A stretch of DNA of 64,000 nt, taken from contig CP129487.1 in assembly GCA_030584025.1 (NCBI GenBank), forward strand, positions 2,995,001 through 3,059,000. The letters are read 5' to 3'. Shown here piece after piece: positions 33,875-43,302 of this stretch. The stretch comes from Cyclobacteriaceae bacterium. Lineage in GTDB: Bacteria > Bacteroidota > Bacteroidia > Cytophagales > Cyclobacteriaceae. Positions within the stretch are counted from its first letter, which is position 1. Each line of letters begins with the position of its first letter. The notes beneath the pieces were generated by a model. The model was given only the letters and a program-made list of their open reading frames with translations. It ran no database searches and was not told the origin of the DNA. A program made the position numbers and the translations under genes.

Positions 33875-35452
33875 TTAATCCATTCCCGGCTGCTTCAACA
33901 CAAATCCGGTTTTGGCCTTTTCATCGGCAACAATTTTACGAACATCAGCCAATAGCTTTTTGGCATCGTAGACAATACCATCTTTAATGGTGTATTTCAC
34001 GCCTCCAACCCGAATAGCTTTATTGTCATCCGATAGTTTAATAGCACCCGTTCCATACAACACCTGAAGGTTTTCCAGAGGATTCTGATCAACAATTACA
34101 AAATCGGCAAGTTTGCCTACTTCAACTGAGCCCAGATCTTTTTCAACACCAAGCGCCTGCGCGCCATACAACGTGGCCGAACGAATTACTTCCAGCGGAT
34201 GAAAGCCTGCTTCGCGCAACAGTTCCAACTCACGGATGTAAGCAAATCCATATAACTGAAAAATAAAACCTGAATCAGATCCTGTTGTAACACGACCGCC
34301 ACGGTTTTTATATTCATTCACAAACTTCATCCATAACGCATAATTCTCGCGCCAGTTAACCTCTTGTTCCGTTCCCCAGGCAAACCAGTAGGAACCGTGC
34401 GCCCGTCTGTTCGGTTGAAAGAAACTCCAAAGTTGCGGTAAGGTATATTCTTCATGCCACTCCGCCCTGCGTGCGCGGTGCAAATCGCGACTGGCTTCAT
34501 ATATGTTAAAGGTTGGATCAAGTGTAAAGTCGAGCTTCAATAATTCATTCATTACATTGTTCCAATGTTCAGAATACGGAGCTGCAGCTTGCTTCCACAA
34601 ATTGCCTGCATTTTCAAACCGGTGTTGCTCATTCTGATAATTATAATCAAGCGGATAATCCTGAATGGTGCGATCAACAAACAATGCCTCCGGTAAACCA
34701 TACCAATGTTCCATTGAGGTTAACCCTGCTCTTGCCGATTTAAGCACATTCCAACGCGCCACATCCATCTGTGCATGGTGACAGGCTGAACGCAAGCCCA
34801 GTTTTTTATTTTCCTCCAAAGCAGCTTGCATGATATCAGGCGCAGCGCCAAAAAACTTAATACCATCTGCACCTTTTGCTTTGTTCGCCCTTACCCATTC
34901 GCGCGCCATTTCAGGCGTGCTGATGGGCTTATCACTACCCTGACCAAACGAAGTATAAGCATGAATACGCGGGGCGGTAATTGAGTTTGCAGCACTTTTC
35001 TTTTTATGATCCAGTACCCAGTTCAAACCATTGCCTGCCGAAGGATCGCGCACGGTGGTAATGCCGTGGCCCATCCATAATTTAAATACATATTCTGCAT
35101 TTGGTGCTTGACCACCTCCAATATGTCCATGCATATCCACAAATCCGGGCATCAGGTACATGCCTTCTGCATTTAGTTCCTTTCCTCCAGTTTCAAGCTT
35201 GGGTCTTCGCTCTTCCGTAATCGGCACACCCGGATAACCGACAATCGCAATACGTTCAATGCGGTTTTGTCGGACAACAATATCAACCGGGCCAATTGGA
35301 GGCGCGCCTGTTCCATCAATTAAGGTTACACCACGGATGATCAGTTGGGTATGCGGGCCATCACCTTCTTTCACAGTAGGTGCATCAGAAATCCGGCCTT
35401 GGCCTAAAGTCAGCGTAGAGATTAATCCTACGAGGTAAAAAAGCTTTTTCAT
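33875..35452 (-). CDS. Exported amidohydrolase-family metalloenzyme
   Basis: Periplasmic or secreted hydrolase of the amidohydrolase superfamily, nearest to the imidazolonepropionase/prolidase-like branch. It has 525 residues from the ATG at 35452, which gives a signal peptide (MKKLFYLVGLISTLTLGQG). The upstream in-frame start at 35488 would bury that signal. The metal-binding His-x-His is in FVDMHGHIGGG. Further His residues lie in SACHHAQMD and TSMEHWYG, and the distal Asp in TTGSDSGFIFQ. The C-terminal composite domain (LGSVEVGKLADFVIVDQNPL) is typical. Substrates in this family range from cyclic amides to dipeptides and cannot be predicted. It stands alone, with its own terminator. Confidence 0.88.
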   Translation of the reverse strand: MKKLFYLVGLISTLTLGQGRISDAPTVKEGDGPHTQLIIRGVTLIDGTGAPPIGPVDIVVRQNRIERIAIVGYPGVPITEERRPKLETGGKELNAEGMYLMPGFVDMHGHIGGGQAPNAEYVFKLWMGHGITTVRDPSAGNGLNWVLDHKKKSAANSITAPRIHAYTSFGQGSDKPISTPEMAREWVRANKAKGADGIKFFGAAPDIMQAALEENKKLGLRSACHHAQMDVARWNVLKSARAGLTSMEHWYGLPEALFVDRTIQDYPLDYNYQNEQHRFENAGNLWKQAAAPYSEHWNNVMNELLKLDFTLDPTFNIYEASRDLHRARRAEWHEEYTLPQLWSFFQPNRRAHGSYWFAWGTEQEVNWRENYALWMKFVNEYKNRGGRVTTGSDSGFIFQLYGFAYIRELELLREAGFHPLEVIRSATLYGAQALGVEKDLGSVEVGKLADFVIVDQNPLENLQVLYGTGAIKLSDDNKAIRVGGVKYTIKDGIVYDAKKLLADVRKIVADEKAKTGFVLKQPGMD

Positions 35453-35683
35453 GGTAAGGTTTAAAGTTGTCAAGCTAAGCAAGTTCAAACGAAATCAAAA
35501 TAAAGGCTTGACAGGCGGTTGGGACAGAAAACATGTCTGGGTCATCTTAAAATTTCATACTAATGGAAAATAAGGCATCGTTTTAACCATCATTCAACCG
35601 ATTTCGGTAATTTTTTACTAAAAGTGGTTCATTTTTGAACCTTAAAATATGAAATTAACCCAAAATATAACCACTACAGGGTC

Positions 35684-37000
35684 ATGAGTAAACCAAAAAC
35701 GCGTTACATTATAATTTTCGGACTCATCATTTTATTGCAGATTCTCTCGCTTTTGAGTTCTACGCACGAGTCTGCCCCCACCGAAAACTCAAACCTCAAT
35801 CAAGCGGATACTGCCTGGATGATTGTGGCCACTGCATTTGTGTTATTCATGACACCCGGCCTCTCCTTTTTTTATGGAGGAATGGTCAGTTTTAAGAATG
35901 TGATCTCTACCATGCTGCAAAGCTTTATTGCGTTGGGCGTGATTAGTCTGCTTTGGTATTTGGTTGGTTTTAGTCTGGCGTTTGGGGAGAGTTATCATGG
36001 GCTGATTGGGAACCCAACAACCTTCTTTAGTTTTAAAGGGGTTGGGTTATCCACGCATCCGGATTTCTCTCCTACCATTCCCTTCCTGATTTTCGCACTC
36101 TTCCAACTCAAGTTTGCCATCATCACACCAGCCCTGATCACCGGTAGTTTTGCCGAACGGGTAAAGTTTACTTCATACCTCATTTTCATGTGCCTGTTCT
36201 CATTATTTATCTATACCCCTTTAGCCCACTGGACATGGCACCCCGAAGGTTTCTTGCGGCAATGGGGCGTTCTTGATTTTGCTGGCGGAACGGTAGTACA
36301 CATGTCGGCAGGATTTGCTGCACTGGCTGGCGCATACGTACTTGGCAAACGCGAGACAAAAAATCATCAACCTGCCAATATTCCCTTTATTATTCTCGGC
36401 ACAGGTATGCTCTGGTTCGGTTGGTTTGGTTTCAATGCAGGTTCAGCATTGGGTGCAAATGTATTAGCCGTGCAGGCTTTTGGCACAACCAACATGGCTT
36501 CAGCCTCCGCCATGATTACCTGGGTTATGTTTGATGCGCTGGTCGGAAGAAGAATTTCTGCGATGGGCGCTTGCATTGGTGCTGTGGTGGGCTTGGTAGC
36601 CATTACACCAGCTGCCGGTTTCGTTACGATGGGGCAAAGTGTTTTCATCGGGTTTGTTGCGGCCATTGTCAGCAACCTGGCCGTTTACTATAAGCAACGC
36701 ACTTCACTCGATGATACGCTGGATGTTTTCCCTTGCCATGGCGTGGGCGGCATTGTAGGCATGTTGCTTACGGGTGTATTTGCAGCCGATGTTGGATTGA
36801 TTTATGGAACCTCCACTACATTTCTATATCACCTCCTGGCAATGGTCATTGTAGGTGTATTCACATTCTTTGGATCATTGTTGATTTTCAAAATCACTTC
36901 ATGGATAACCAAACTCCGCGTAAGCAAGGATGAAGAAAGCATTGGATTGGATATTAGTCAGCATGCAGAAACATTAGGTGTGGTGCCCAGCCAAAACTAA
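35684..37000 (+). CDS. amt: Ammonium transporter Amt
   Basis: Inner-membrane ammonium channel of the Amt/Mep/Rh family, 438 residues with about eleven membrane helices after an N-terminal hydrophobic segment. Family motifs: LFMTPGLSFFYGGMV, a His of the pore pair in VVHMSAGFAAL, the second in PCHGVGGIVGML, and WFGWFGFNAGSALGAN. No glnK/P-II gene is adjacent, which is less usual; regulation must come from elsewhere. The 195-base upstream gap has a small hairpin (GGTTCA-tttt-TGAACC, 35626-35641) but no clear -7 box. Its end is 9 bases from the convergent helicase gene. Confidence 0.95.
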   Translation: MSKPKTRYIIIFGLIILLQILSLLSSTHESAPTENSNLNQADTAWMIVATAFVLFMTPGLSFFYGGMVSFKNVISTMLQSFIALGVISLLWYLVGFSLAFGESYHGLIGNPTTFFSFKGVGLSTHPDFSPTIPFLIFALFQLKFAIITPALITGSFAERVKFTSYLIFMCLFSLFIYTPLAHWTWHPEGFLRQWGVLDFAGGTVVHMSAGFAALAGAYVLGKRETKNHQPANIPFIILGTGMLWFGWFGFNAGSALGANVLAVQAFGTTNMASASAMITWVMFDALVGRRISAMGACIGAVVGLVAITPAAGFVTMGQSVFIGFVAAIVSNLAVYYKQRTSLDDTLDVFPCHGVGGIVGMLLTGVFAADVGLIYGTSTTFLYHLLAMVIVGVFTFFGSLLIFKITSWITKLRVSKDEESIGLDISQHAETLGVVPSQN

Positions 37001-37009
37001 GGTTCTTGA

Positions 37010-40000
37010 TTAAGAAGACTCATTAAGCTGATAGATGTAGCGGGTTAGCTCATGTTGCACCCGTTCCCGTTCCATCCACCAGTTTCGGCTAAACACACGG
37101 TGATGCGTCCAGTGCTTTTGCTCAAGCAACTGCGGGGTATACACATGGGCATCTTTGATGGAATACATTTGCTCGTACAACACATCATCCGTAAGGATAA
37201 TCCCTTCAGGTTTGTTGCCTTTGGTTAATGTAATATCTGCCGATGGTAGTCTTCCGCTTTCGAAAGCAAGAGATGTTTTCTCTGCCGCTGACCAACGAAC
37301 AATGGCTGACCGCAAATACCAATCGGGGTTATGCTGATTTTGTTCAATTGTTGATGGTCTGAATTTTTGATCAGAGACTTGACGTGCATATTCAAGGTAT
37401 TGCTTTAACAGTTTCGGGCCATCGTTCTGAATACCTTGTACACGCAACTCTTCCGGCCAGATACTGGAAACAACGATCACCTTTTCCCGGGCGCGCGTCA
37501 CCGCCACATTCAACCGGTTTTCGCCACCTGCAACATTCAGGCTGCCGAATTGCATGCTCAGCTTTTTGTTTTTATCCGGAGCATAACCAATCGAAAAGAT
37601 GATGACGTCCTTTTCATCGCCTTGAACGTTTTCAATATTCTTCACAAACAGCGACTCAGGAAATGATTGACCAGATGACAGGAATGCTTCGTCCAGCAGA
37701 TCCATGATCAACATTTGCTGCGGAAGGTTGAACGTAACCACCCCGATTTCCTTACTGGGATATTCCCCGACATACTTCAAGACTACATCCACAACCTGTT
37801 GCGCCTCCATCGGATTGGTTTGGTTTTCCCACACACCATCAACTTTCCTGTATTCAATAGCCGGTTCATTCAAATCAAGAACCTGTTTATCGGGTAGCAA
37901 TTGAAGTTTGTTATCATAAAAATGATGATTTGAAAAATCAATCAACTCAAGTGCCTTGCTTCGGTAATGCCCTCTCAGGTAAGTTGTTTCCAAATACCTG
38001 GATGAAAGTTCAAGCAATGAGTCTATCTCCAATTCAGGAGCTTCCGTCTCTTCCTCCAAGCGCGATTGATATAATTCAAACGGACGAAGTTGTTTATCAT
38101 CACCCGCCACCAATACCTGGTTACCCCGGCACAATGCCGGAATACCACGCTCGGCAAAACATTGCGATGCTTCATCAAAAATGACTACATCAAAAAGTTG
38201 CTCCATCGGAAAAATAGCCGACACCGATTCAGGTGATGCCATCCAGCAGGGAACGATTTTGAATAACTCAGTATAGTATTCTGAAATTAATTTTCGCACA
38301 GGCCAGATTTTTTTCTTCTTGGTTACCTGATGGTGCAGGTCGCGATACGTAACCCGGTTATTCAACCGGTTATATTCTATGCTTTCGCAGATTCCTTCGC
38401 GGGCACGCAACAACAAAATCTCTTTGCTTAACGCCATCTTTTCGTCCGACAGGCGTTGCAGTTCTGATTGCACATCGTCCATCTTTAACGTGGAAGCCGA
38501 ACGAAGCACCGGATACTTCATCTCCATGTGTTCTATCCAGGCAACACGCACACTATTTTGAAAAACTGAAACGAATGCATCCGCATCCCACCGTTGCATC
38601 TTATCAAACAACCTATCGATTGTTTCTTTCTCATGCGAAAGCAAACCTTCTTTAATCCGATCAAATTCACTCAGGTTATCGAAATCACGTTTCACCACAT
38701 TGCTCCACTCATCTTTTTGATCAGGCTGATGGATAAGTTGGGTAATCTGGTATGGTGTTAAATGTTTTTGCCACCGCTCGCGATGCTCAGCTATCGGAGC
38801 CAGTATATCCATAATCTGCCAGATCTTCCGGATAAACTCATCGCGGTTGTAATTTGCCGGATGTATACCGTCCCGGATTTCGCGAAGCTCATTAAGGATA
38901 AGCTTGGCACGAACCGCAGCTTTCTGCTTTTCAAACCACTTTTTAAAACTCTTTTGCTGATAATCCTCGGGCATGTCAACCAGCCAGGTTTTGGCTTTAA
39001 GTGCCGTAAGGTGATGTTCGAGGTTAAGCCGGTTATCAATCCGTGCTTCGAGCGACTTAAGTCCTTTTTTATTGTACTCCAATCCGTTGCTGATCAGCAC
39101 ACGTTTAAGGAAAAATTTATGCTCTGAAAATAACTCCCAGCGAATCATGCGGATCAAGCTTCTCCTGGCGACCATGCGTTGTTGCAAAGCCCCCTGACAA
39201 ACACCAATCTGATCGCTGCGCAACGAAACCTCCACACCATCACCCATAAAACAATTCATCACCAGCCGTTCCATGTTCTGCAGCCAGAGTAAACTGGTTT
39301 CATCATCGGTTTCATTAACCATGGTTTTAAAGAACTGATACGAGGACTCATCCGCCAAAAGCGTAATCATTTCATCCACATCAGGTCTTCGCTTGCTTAA
39401 AACCTCACAGTTCTCAAGATTTAATAAAATACCGGTAACCGATTCAAGCTGTTTACTGATTGAAGATTGAAAAGTTACTACATCCTGCACACAGGCCACG
39501 ATCTCCTTTAAATCCGAAAGCGTGAAAGACGCAAATGAAGTTCTGTTTCGCCAGAAATAGTCATCCGCTTCAAACATAGAAGCATAGCGAACATATTGCT
39601 TCAGTCTGTTAACAAAATCATTTACCGTATCAAAATGAAATTGCTGATAGGATTGCGTAATGTTTATCCCATCAAGATTTGGGTTTGAAGTCAGGTATAA
39701 TTCTTTAACACTTAGTCCGCATTCACTGTCATCAAACAAGGCTTTTCTGAATTCCTCCAGTTCTTCCGTAAGCTGATCAATGCGCCTACACACCTGAAAA
39801 AATTTTCGTTCGGTTTGAATGGCATCAATACTTCGGTTCAACATTTTGTATTCATCAACCCGATCAATTTGCCGCGCCACCTTCTGATAAATATCCTTTC
39901 GGTCGTCACGGAAATCATGAATCAATGCAAGGAAGTCGGCCAGACCAACCTGCGACAACCGGTTGTACACCACATCCAACGCCACACGCTTTTGACATAC

Positions 40001-41041
40001 CAGCAACACGCGCTTACCAGAAGCGATGCAATCCGTGATCAGGTTACAAATCAATTGTGATTTACCTGTACCCGGTGGGCCTTGAACAACCAAGGAACGT
40101 CCGAGCTTGATGGATTTGATTGCATGTTCCTGCCAGGCATCCATCGGGAAAGCCGTGTGAATTTTCTCTTCCCGAACGGCCAGGTTCACCGAAACCGGGT
40201 TGTCGAAAAGCGGACCAACCTGTGTTGGGTTTCGTGATAAAAATATTTTATCGAAGGAGCTGTACTGATTTGTTTCAATTAACCGGAGGTAATCAGGCAC
40301 AAGTTGTGACCCGGCTTGCGGAAAAATACCCAGCACCGCTTCGGGAAAAAGTTTGATCTCACCGGCTTTATGTGCTTCATCAAACTCATCCTTTTTAAAT
40401 TCCTGAAAAGAAAGAAGCTGATCTGAAAAAGTATCCGGATTAAAATTTATTTCAATCCTGTCGCGAAGCAGTTGATAGAGTTGCGTTCTGAAAACCGTGC
40501 TATCGGTATCGAAATCTTCAAAGTCCGTTTCCAGCAGCGTATCATCAGGCTTGATTTCATTGAAGTGTGCAAAAGCCAGCAAAAAAGTCTTGTTGAAAGT
40601 AATGCCGGCATCCTTCCTGATTTTTAAAACCCAATCCGTTTTATCACGAAATAAAGAAACTGGAAAATAAAGCAAGGGTGCCCGAACCGGAGTTCCATCG
40701 GCAAACTTACCACGGGCTATTGGCCAGCCCACATGTAAATCATGCGAGCCACGCTCTTCAAAAATAAAATTATCAATGCGGTGAAGGCGCTTTAATTTCT
40801 CGCTTGCCACATTGGCTGCCTCCAGGCGACTATCCAATAACGGGCAAATCTTTTTTTCTTTTCCGGCAATCAGAGCATTAATAATGGAGAAGGCCGATTC
40901 GCCTTTCAATTGACTGAGTTGTTGCAAGTCCATCAACTGCTCACTGTGCAGGCGAAGCAATAACAACGACCGGCTGTTGCCGCTCAGGTTGGTCAGCCTT
41001 CGCATGTAGGCCTTAAGTATGGATTGCACCGTGTTAGTCAA
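37010..41041 (-). CDS. DUF4011-type superfamily 1 helicase with degenerate nuclease-like C-terminus
   Basis: Large SF1 (Upf1-like) helicase of 1343 residues. The N-terminal region resembles DUF4011 (RRLTNLSGNSRSLLLLRL). Walker A is QGPPGTGKSQL at about residue 322. Walker B is IFDEASQC at about 955, followed by VAGDDKQLRPFE. Motif IV-VI elements are YLRGHYRSK, NVQGDEKDVIIFS at about 1142 and NRLNVAVTRARE. Roughly 600 residues of helical sequence separate the two halves. The last 80 residues (SADITL, GIILTDDVLYEQ, HRVFSRNWWMERE) align by eye with the MTES_1575/Vsr-like nuclease that ends related helicases, but the catalytic Glu-Cys-Asp looks lost. The start is TTG; an ATG at 41005 is possible. 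An antiviral role is plausible but unproven. Confidence 0.8.
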   Translation of the reverse strand: MTNTVQSILKAYMRRLTNLSGNSRSLLLLRLHSEQLMDLQQLSQLKGESAFSIINALIAGKEKKICPLLDSRLEAANVASEKLKRLHRIDNFIFEERGSHDLHVGWPIARGKFADGTPVRAPLLYFPVSLFRDKTDWVLKIRKDAGITFNKTFLLAFAHFNEIKPDDTLLETDFEDFDTDSTVFRTQLYQLLRDRIEINFNPDTFSDQLLSFQEFKKDEFDEAHKAGEIKLFPEAVLGIFPQAGSQLVPDYLRLIETNQYSSFDKIFLSRNPTQVGPLFDNPVSVNLAVREEKIHTAFPMDAWQEHAIKSIKLGRSLVVQGPPGTGKSQLICNLITDCIASGKRVLLVCQKRVALDVVYNRLSQVGLADFLALIHDFRDDRKDIYQKVARQIDRVDEYKMLNRSIDAIQTERKFFQVCRRIDQLTEELEEFRKALFDDSECGLSVKELYLTSNPNLDGINITQSYQQFHFDTVNDFVNRLKQYVRYASMFEADDYFWRNRTSFASFTLSDLKEIVACVQDVVTFQSSISKQLESVTGILLNLENCEVLSKRRPDVDEMITLLADESSYQFFKTMVNETDDETSLLWLQNMERLVMNCFMGDGVEVSLRSDQIGVCQGALQQRMVARRSLIRMIRWELFSEHKFFLKRVLISNGLEYNKKGLKSLEARIDNRLNLEHHLTALKAKTWLVDMPEDYQQKSFKKWFEKQKAAVRAKLILNELREIRDGIHPANYNRDEFIRKIWQIMDILAPIAEHRERWQKHLTPYQITQLIHQPDQKDEWSNVVKRDFDNLSEFDRIKEGLLSHEKETIDRLFDKMQRWDADAFVSVFQNSVRVAWIEHMEMKYPVLRSASTLKMDDVQSELQRLSDEKMALSKEILLLRAREGICESIEYNRLNNRVTYRDLHHQVTKKKKIWPVRKLISEYYTELFKIVPCWMASPESVSAIFPMEQLFDVVIFDEASQCFAERGIPALCRGNQVLVAGDDKQLRPFELYQSRLEEETEAPELEIDSLLELSSRYLETTYLRGHYRSKALELIDFSNHHFYDNKLQLLPDKQVLDLNEPAIEYRKVDGVWENQTNPMEAQQVVDVVLKYVGEYPSKEIGVVTFNLPQQMLIMDLLDEAFLSSGQSFPESLFVKNIENVQGDEKDVIIFSIGYAPDKNKKLSMQFGSLNVAGGENRLNVAVTRAREKVIVVSSIWPEELRVQGIQNDGPKLLKQYLEYARQVSDQKFRPSTIEQNQHNPDWYLRSAIVRWSAAEKTSLAFESGRLPSADITLTKGNKPEGIILTDDVLYEQMYSIKDAHVYTPQLLEQKHWTHHRVFSRNWWMERERVQHELTRYIYQLNESS

Positions 41042-41936
41042 AAGTGAGATAAGGTTTTAATCGTTCAAGTTGCTTTTCATCGATCAACAGAATTTTCCGA
41101 AGATCATCAATAGAGGTATAGCGACCATGTTGAAATCGATAAGTGACAATGGCTGTAGCCATTCGCTTCGATATATACGGATGAGCTGCCAATTGAACTT
41201 CTGTTGCTGTATTCATATTCAGTGAACGAACCTGAAAATCGGGCTGAATAAATGAAGCACTATCTAACCGCAAAACAACTGCTGAGTCAAGCCCATAGAT
41301 TTCATGCAATTGCTGTTTACTGATAAAACCACCCATCGATTCCCGAAAATTTACTATACGTGCTGAAAGTTTTGAGCCAATTCCGTAAACCGATTTTAAC
41401 AAAGTGGTGTCTGCACGATTCAGATCAAACCGAACAGCATTGCGATTCGTGGTTGTACGTTTTTCCTCATCTGCTGGATTCGCTTCTGCTTTGGCATATT
41501 CCTCTGGAAGGCTGATGTATGGCACCAACATCTCGTAAAAAGATGAATCCATTCCATAAAGCTTAAGCAAATCATGCTTTAACCTGAACCGTCCACCTTT
41601 ACTTCTGTAATTTACAAGGCGATTAGCCAATCCCGATGAAAACCCCATCGCCAAAAGTTCATCTTTGGACACGGTGTTCGGATCAAATGTGAACAACCTT
41701 ACAGGCACCTCCTCCTCTTCAGGCCGTTGGTTAACTTCTTTAGTTTGCCATTGCCTGGCCAGGCTGTCTAATAAAACTCGATCCTGCGAAAAATCGTGTG
41801 GCTTGCGACTTTGCCACCATCGGTAAACGGGTGCGGAGAAAATAAACAGGGTTAACAACGGGAGTAAAATGATGAACCCATTTGTTTGCGCACGCGAAAA
41901 CCCAAAAAAATTCCTGATCCAGCGGGTAAGGTCCAT
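41034..41936 (-). CDS. Membrane-anchored helix-hairpin-helix (ComEA-like) protein
   Basis: Protein of 300 residues with one N-terminal membrane segment (TNGFIILLPLLTLFIFSAP, residues about 18-36). The remainder holds four ComEA-type helix-hairpin-helix units in two pairs (LAMGFSSGLANRLVNYRSKG, LLKSVYGIGSKLSARIVNFR, LAAHPYISKRMATAIVTYR, with KYGMDSS-type linkers). HhH units bind DNA backbone without sequence preference; ComEA does this during DNA uptake. A DNA-binding role on the outer face of the inner membrane is inferred. Its 3' end overlaps the helicase start by 8 bases, so the two genes are co-expressed. Similar repeat proteins are frequent in Bacteroidota as stand-alone genes. Confidence 0.8.
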   Translation of the reverse strand: MDLTRWIRNFFGFSRAQTNGFIILLPLLTLFIFSAPVYRWWQSRKPHDFSQDRVLLDSLARQWQTKEVNQRPEEEEVPVRLFTFDPNTVSKDELLAMGFSSGLANRLVNYRSKGGRFRLKHDLLKLYGMDSSFYEMLVPYISLPEEYAKAEANPADEEKRTTTNRNAVRFDLNRADTTLLKSVYGIGSKLSARIVNFRESMGGFISKQQLHEIYGLDSAVVLRLDSASFIQPDFQVRSLNMNTATEVQLAAHPYISKRMATAIVTYRFQHGRYTSIDDLRKILLIDEKQLERLKPYLTFD

Positions 41937-41968
41937 TTTACAAACTATGCATTTAACGACCTAATTAC

Positions 41969-41990
41969 AAAAAGCTTATATCAGCTTTTT
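41969..41990. repeat. Palindrome between divergent HhH and ECF sigma genes
   Basis: AAAAAGCT (41969-41976) and AGCTTTTT (41983-41990) are perfect inverted arms with a six-base centre, in the 110-base divergent intergenic region. It lies upstream of both genes, so it fits an operator better than a terminator. Confidence 0.45.
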
Positions 41991-42046
41991 GGCATTGTTT
42001 TCTGTAATTATCAACTTTAGGGTTCGACTTACTCAAAACACGAACG

Positions 42047-42538
42047 TTGGCTGGCGAACAAGAACGGTATTTTGTAAACCTGGTAAACGAACATCAGGGG
42101 CTGATCCACAAGGTTTGTAACCTGTATGAATCGGACAGGGATGCACGCAATGACCTTTTTCAGGAAATCGTACTTCAGCTTTGGAAGTCGTTCCACACCT
42201 TTAGAGGCGATGCCAAAATTACCACCTGGATGTACCGGATTGCGTTGAACACCGCCATATCCGGATTGCGCAAGCAAAAACGTGGCTTACAAACTGAGGA
42301 CCTTAACGAAAGACATTTTAACCTCTCCGAAACTTCAACAGATGATCACGAAGAGAATCTGCAGAAGTTGCAATGGAGTATTCGCCAGTTATCAGAAATA
42401 GAGCGGGCAATTATCATGATGGCGTTAGACGAAGTACCCTATGATGAAATTGCCGAAACAATTGGCATTACGCAAAACAATGTACGGGTGCGCATGAACC
42501 GCATCCGGGAAAAACTTCGGAAACTTATGAACCCATAA
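42047..42538 (+). CDS. ECF-type RNA polymerase sigma factor
   Basis: Sigma-70-family factor of 163 residues with only regions 2 and 4. Region 2 is NLYESDRDARNDLFQEIVLQ plus the core-binding DAKITTWMYRIALN. Region 4 is the helix-turn-helix YDEIAETIGITQNNVRVRMN. The start is a TTG at 42047, since no ATG gives a complete region 2. The next gene follows after 2 bases and encodes a membrane protein, the usual position for an anti-sigma factor. The regulon is unknown. The palindrome about 60 bases upstream could be part of its control region. Confidence 0.92.
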   Translation: MAGEQERYFVNLVNEHQGLIHKVCNLYESDRDARNDLFQEIVLQLWKSFHTFRGDAKITTWMYRIALNTAISGLRKQKRGLQTEDLNERHFNLSETSTDDHEENLQKLQWSIRQLSEIERAIIMMALDEVPYDEIAETIGITQNNVRVRMNRIREKLRKLMNP

Positions 42539-42540
42539 GC

Positions 42541-43152
42541 ATGGAAGAACTGGATGATTTAAAATCGATTTGGAAACAGCAGGCAGGCTTTGAAGTCAAG
42601 AACGAGGGTGAACTGTTGCAGATGTTGGGGAAGAGCAGCAACACAATCATCAGCAAACTCAAACGAAGTGTGTGGTTCGAACTCATCTTCACCGTAGCGT
42701 GTATTCTTGTGCTCGGCATGTATACCACTACCATTCCACATGGTGCGTTAATGTGGACTATCCTCTCGCTGCTGGTTCTACTCATTTCCTACACGCTTTA
42801 TTATGTAAAGAAAATCATGTTGCTCAATCAATATGATTCATCTTCCGATAACCTGAAAGCCAACCTCAGGCACTTGTTGGAGCGCCTGGATGCTTACATG
42901 AAATTCTACAAACGGAGTTATACGATACTTTACCCGGTATTTTTTGTATTGGGTCTTTTGTTTGGCGCACTTGAATCAGGTTTCGATCGGTTCATACATA
43001 AATTTGAGAATCCGCTTTACACAGCATCGTTTATAATTCTATCAATCATTTTCATGGTAGGCGTGTACACCATTACCAACTGGTACCTGAAAAAATTGTA
43101 CGGCAATCACATTGAAAAGCTGAGATCGATACTGGATGACCTGAAGGATTGA
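42541..43152 (+). CDS. Membrane protein, possible anti-sigma partner
   Basis: Protein of 203 residues; family not recognised with certainty. The N-terminal 40 residues are soluble and charged (MEELDDLKSIWKQQAGFEVK), a pattern seen at the start of many Bacteroidota proteins encoded after ECF sigma factors. Four hydrophobic segments follow (about 43-60, 64-84, 135-155 and 170-190). No zinc-binding HxxxCxxC anti-sigma motif is present. The 2-base spacing to the sigma gene supports co-translation and a role in holding the sigma factor at the membrane, but this is inference. Confidence 0.7.
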   Translation: MEELDDLKSIWKQQAGFEVKNEGELLQMLGKSSNTIISKLKRSVWFELIFTVACILVLGMYTTTIPHGALMWTILSLLVLLISYTLYYVKKIMLLNQYDSSSDNLKANLRHLLERLDAYMKFYKRSYTILYPVFFVLGLLFGALESGFDRFIHKFENPLYTASFIILSIIFMVGVYTITNWYLKKLYGNHIEKLRSILDDLKD

Positions 43153-43188
43153 CAATCAGTTAATTCCATTCGCCACAACCCGCAACAG

Positions 43189-43198
43189 TTTACCCCAA
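43189..43198 (+). promoter_or_regulatory. Candidate LytTR-type site upstream of the LytTR gene
   Basis: TTTACCCCAA, the same ten bases as at 44212-44221 downstream of the regulator gene, sits 105 bases before the LytTR start. A candidate binding site by repetition only. Confidence 0.35.
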
Positions 43199-43302
43199 AT
43201 CCCATATTTCAGATTTATTTTAAGAATAATTGCCTGATTCTGCTTCGTATTCACCGTGTGGCTTCGAACTTTGATGAAGAAATCTCGTTTTGAATACTGT
43301 TC

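Noticed and set aside
36995..37030. Possible bidirectional terminator between amt and the helicase gene
   Set aside because: Only a five-base stem (TTCTT/AAGAA) with no T tract can be drawn.
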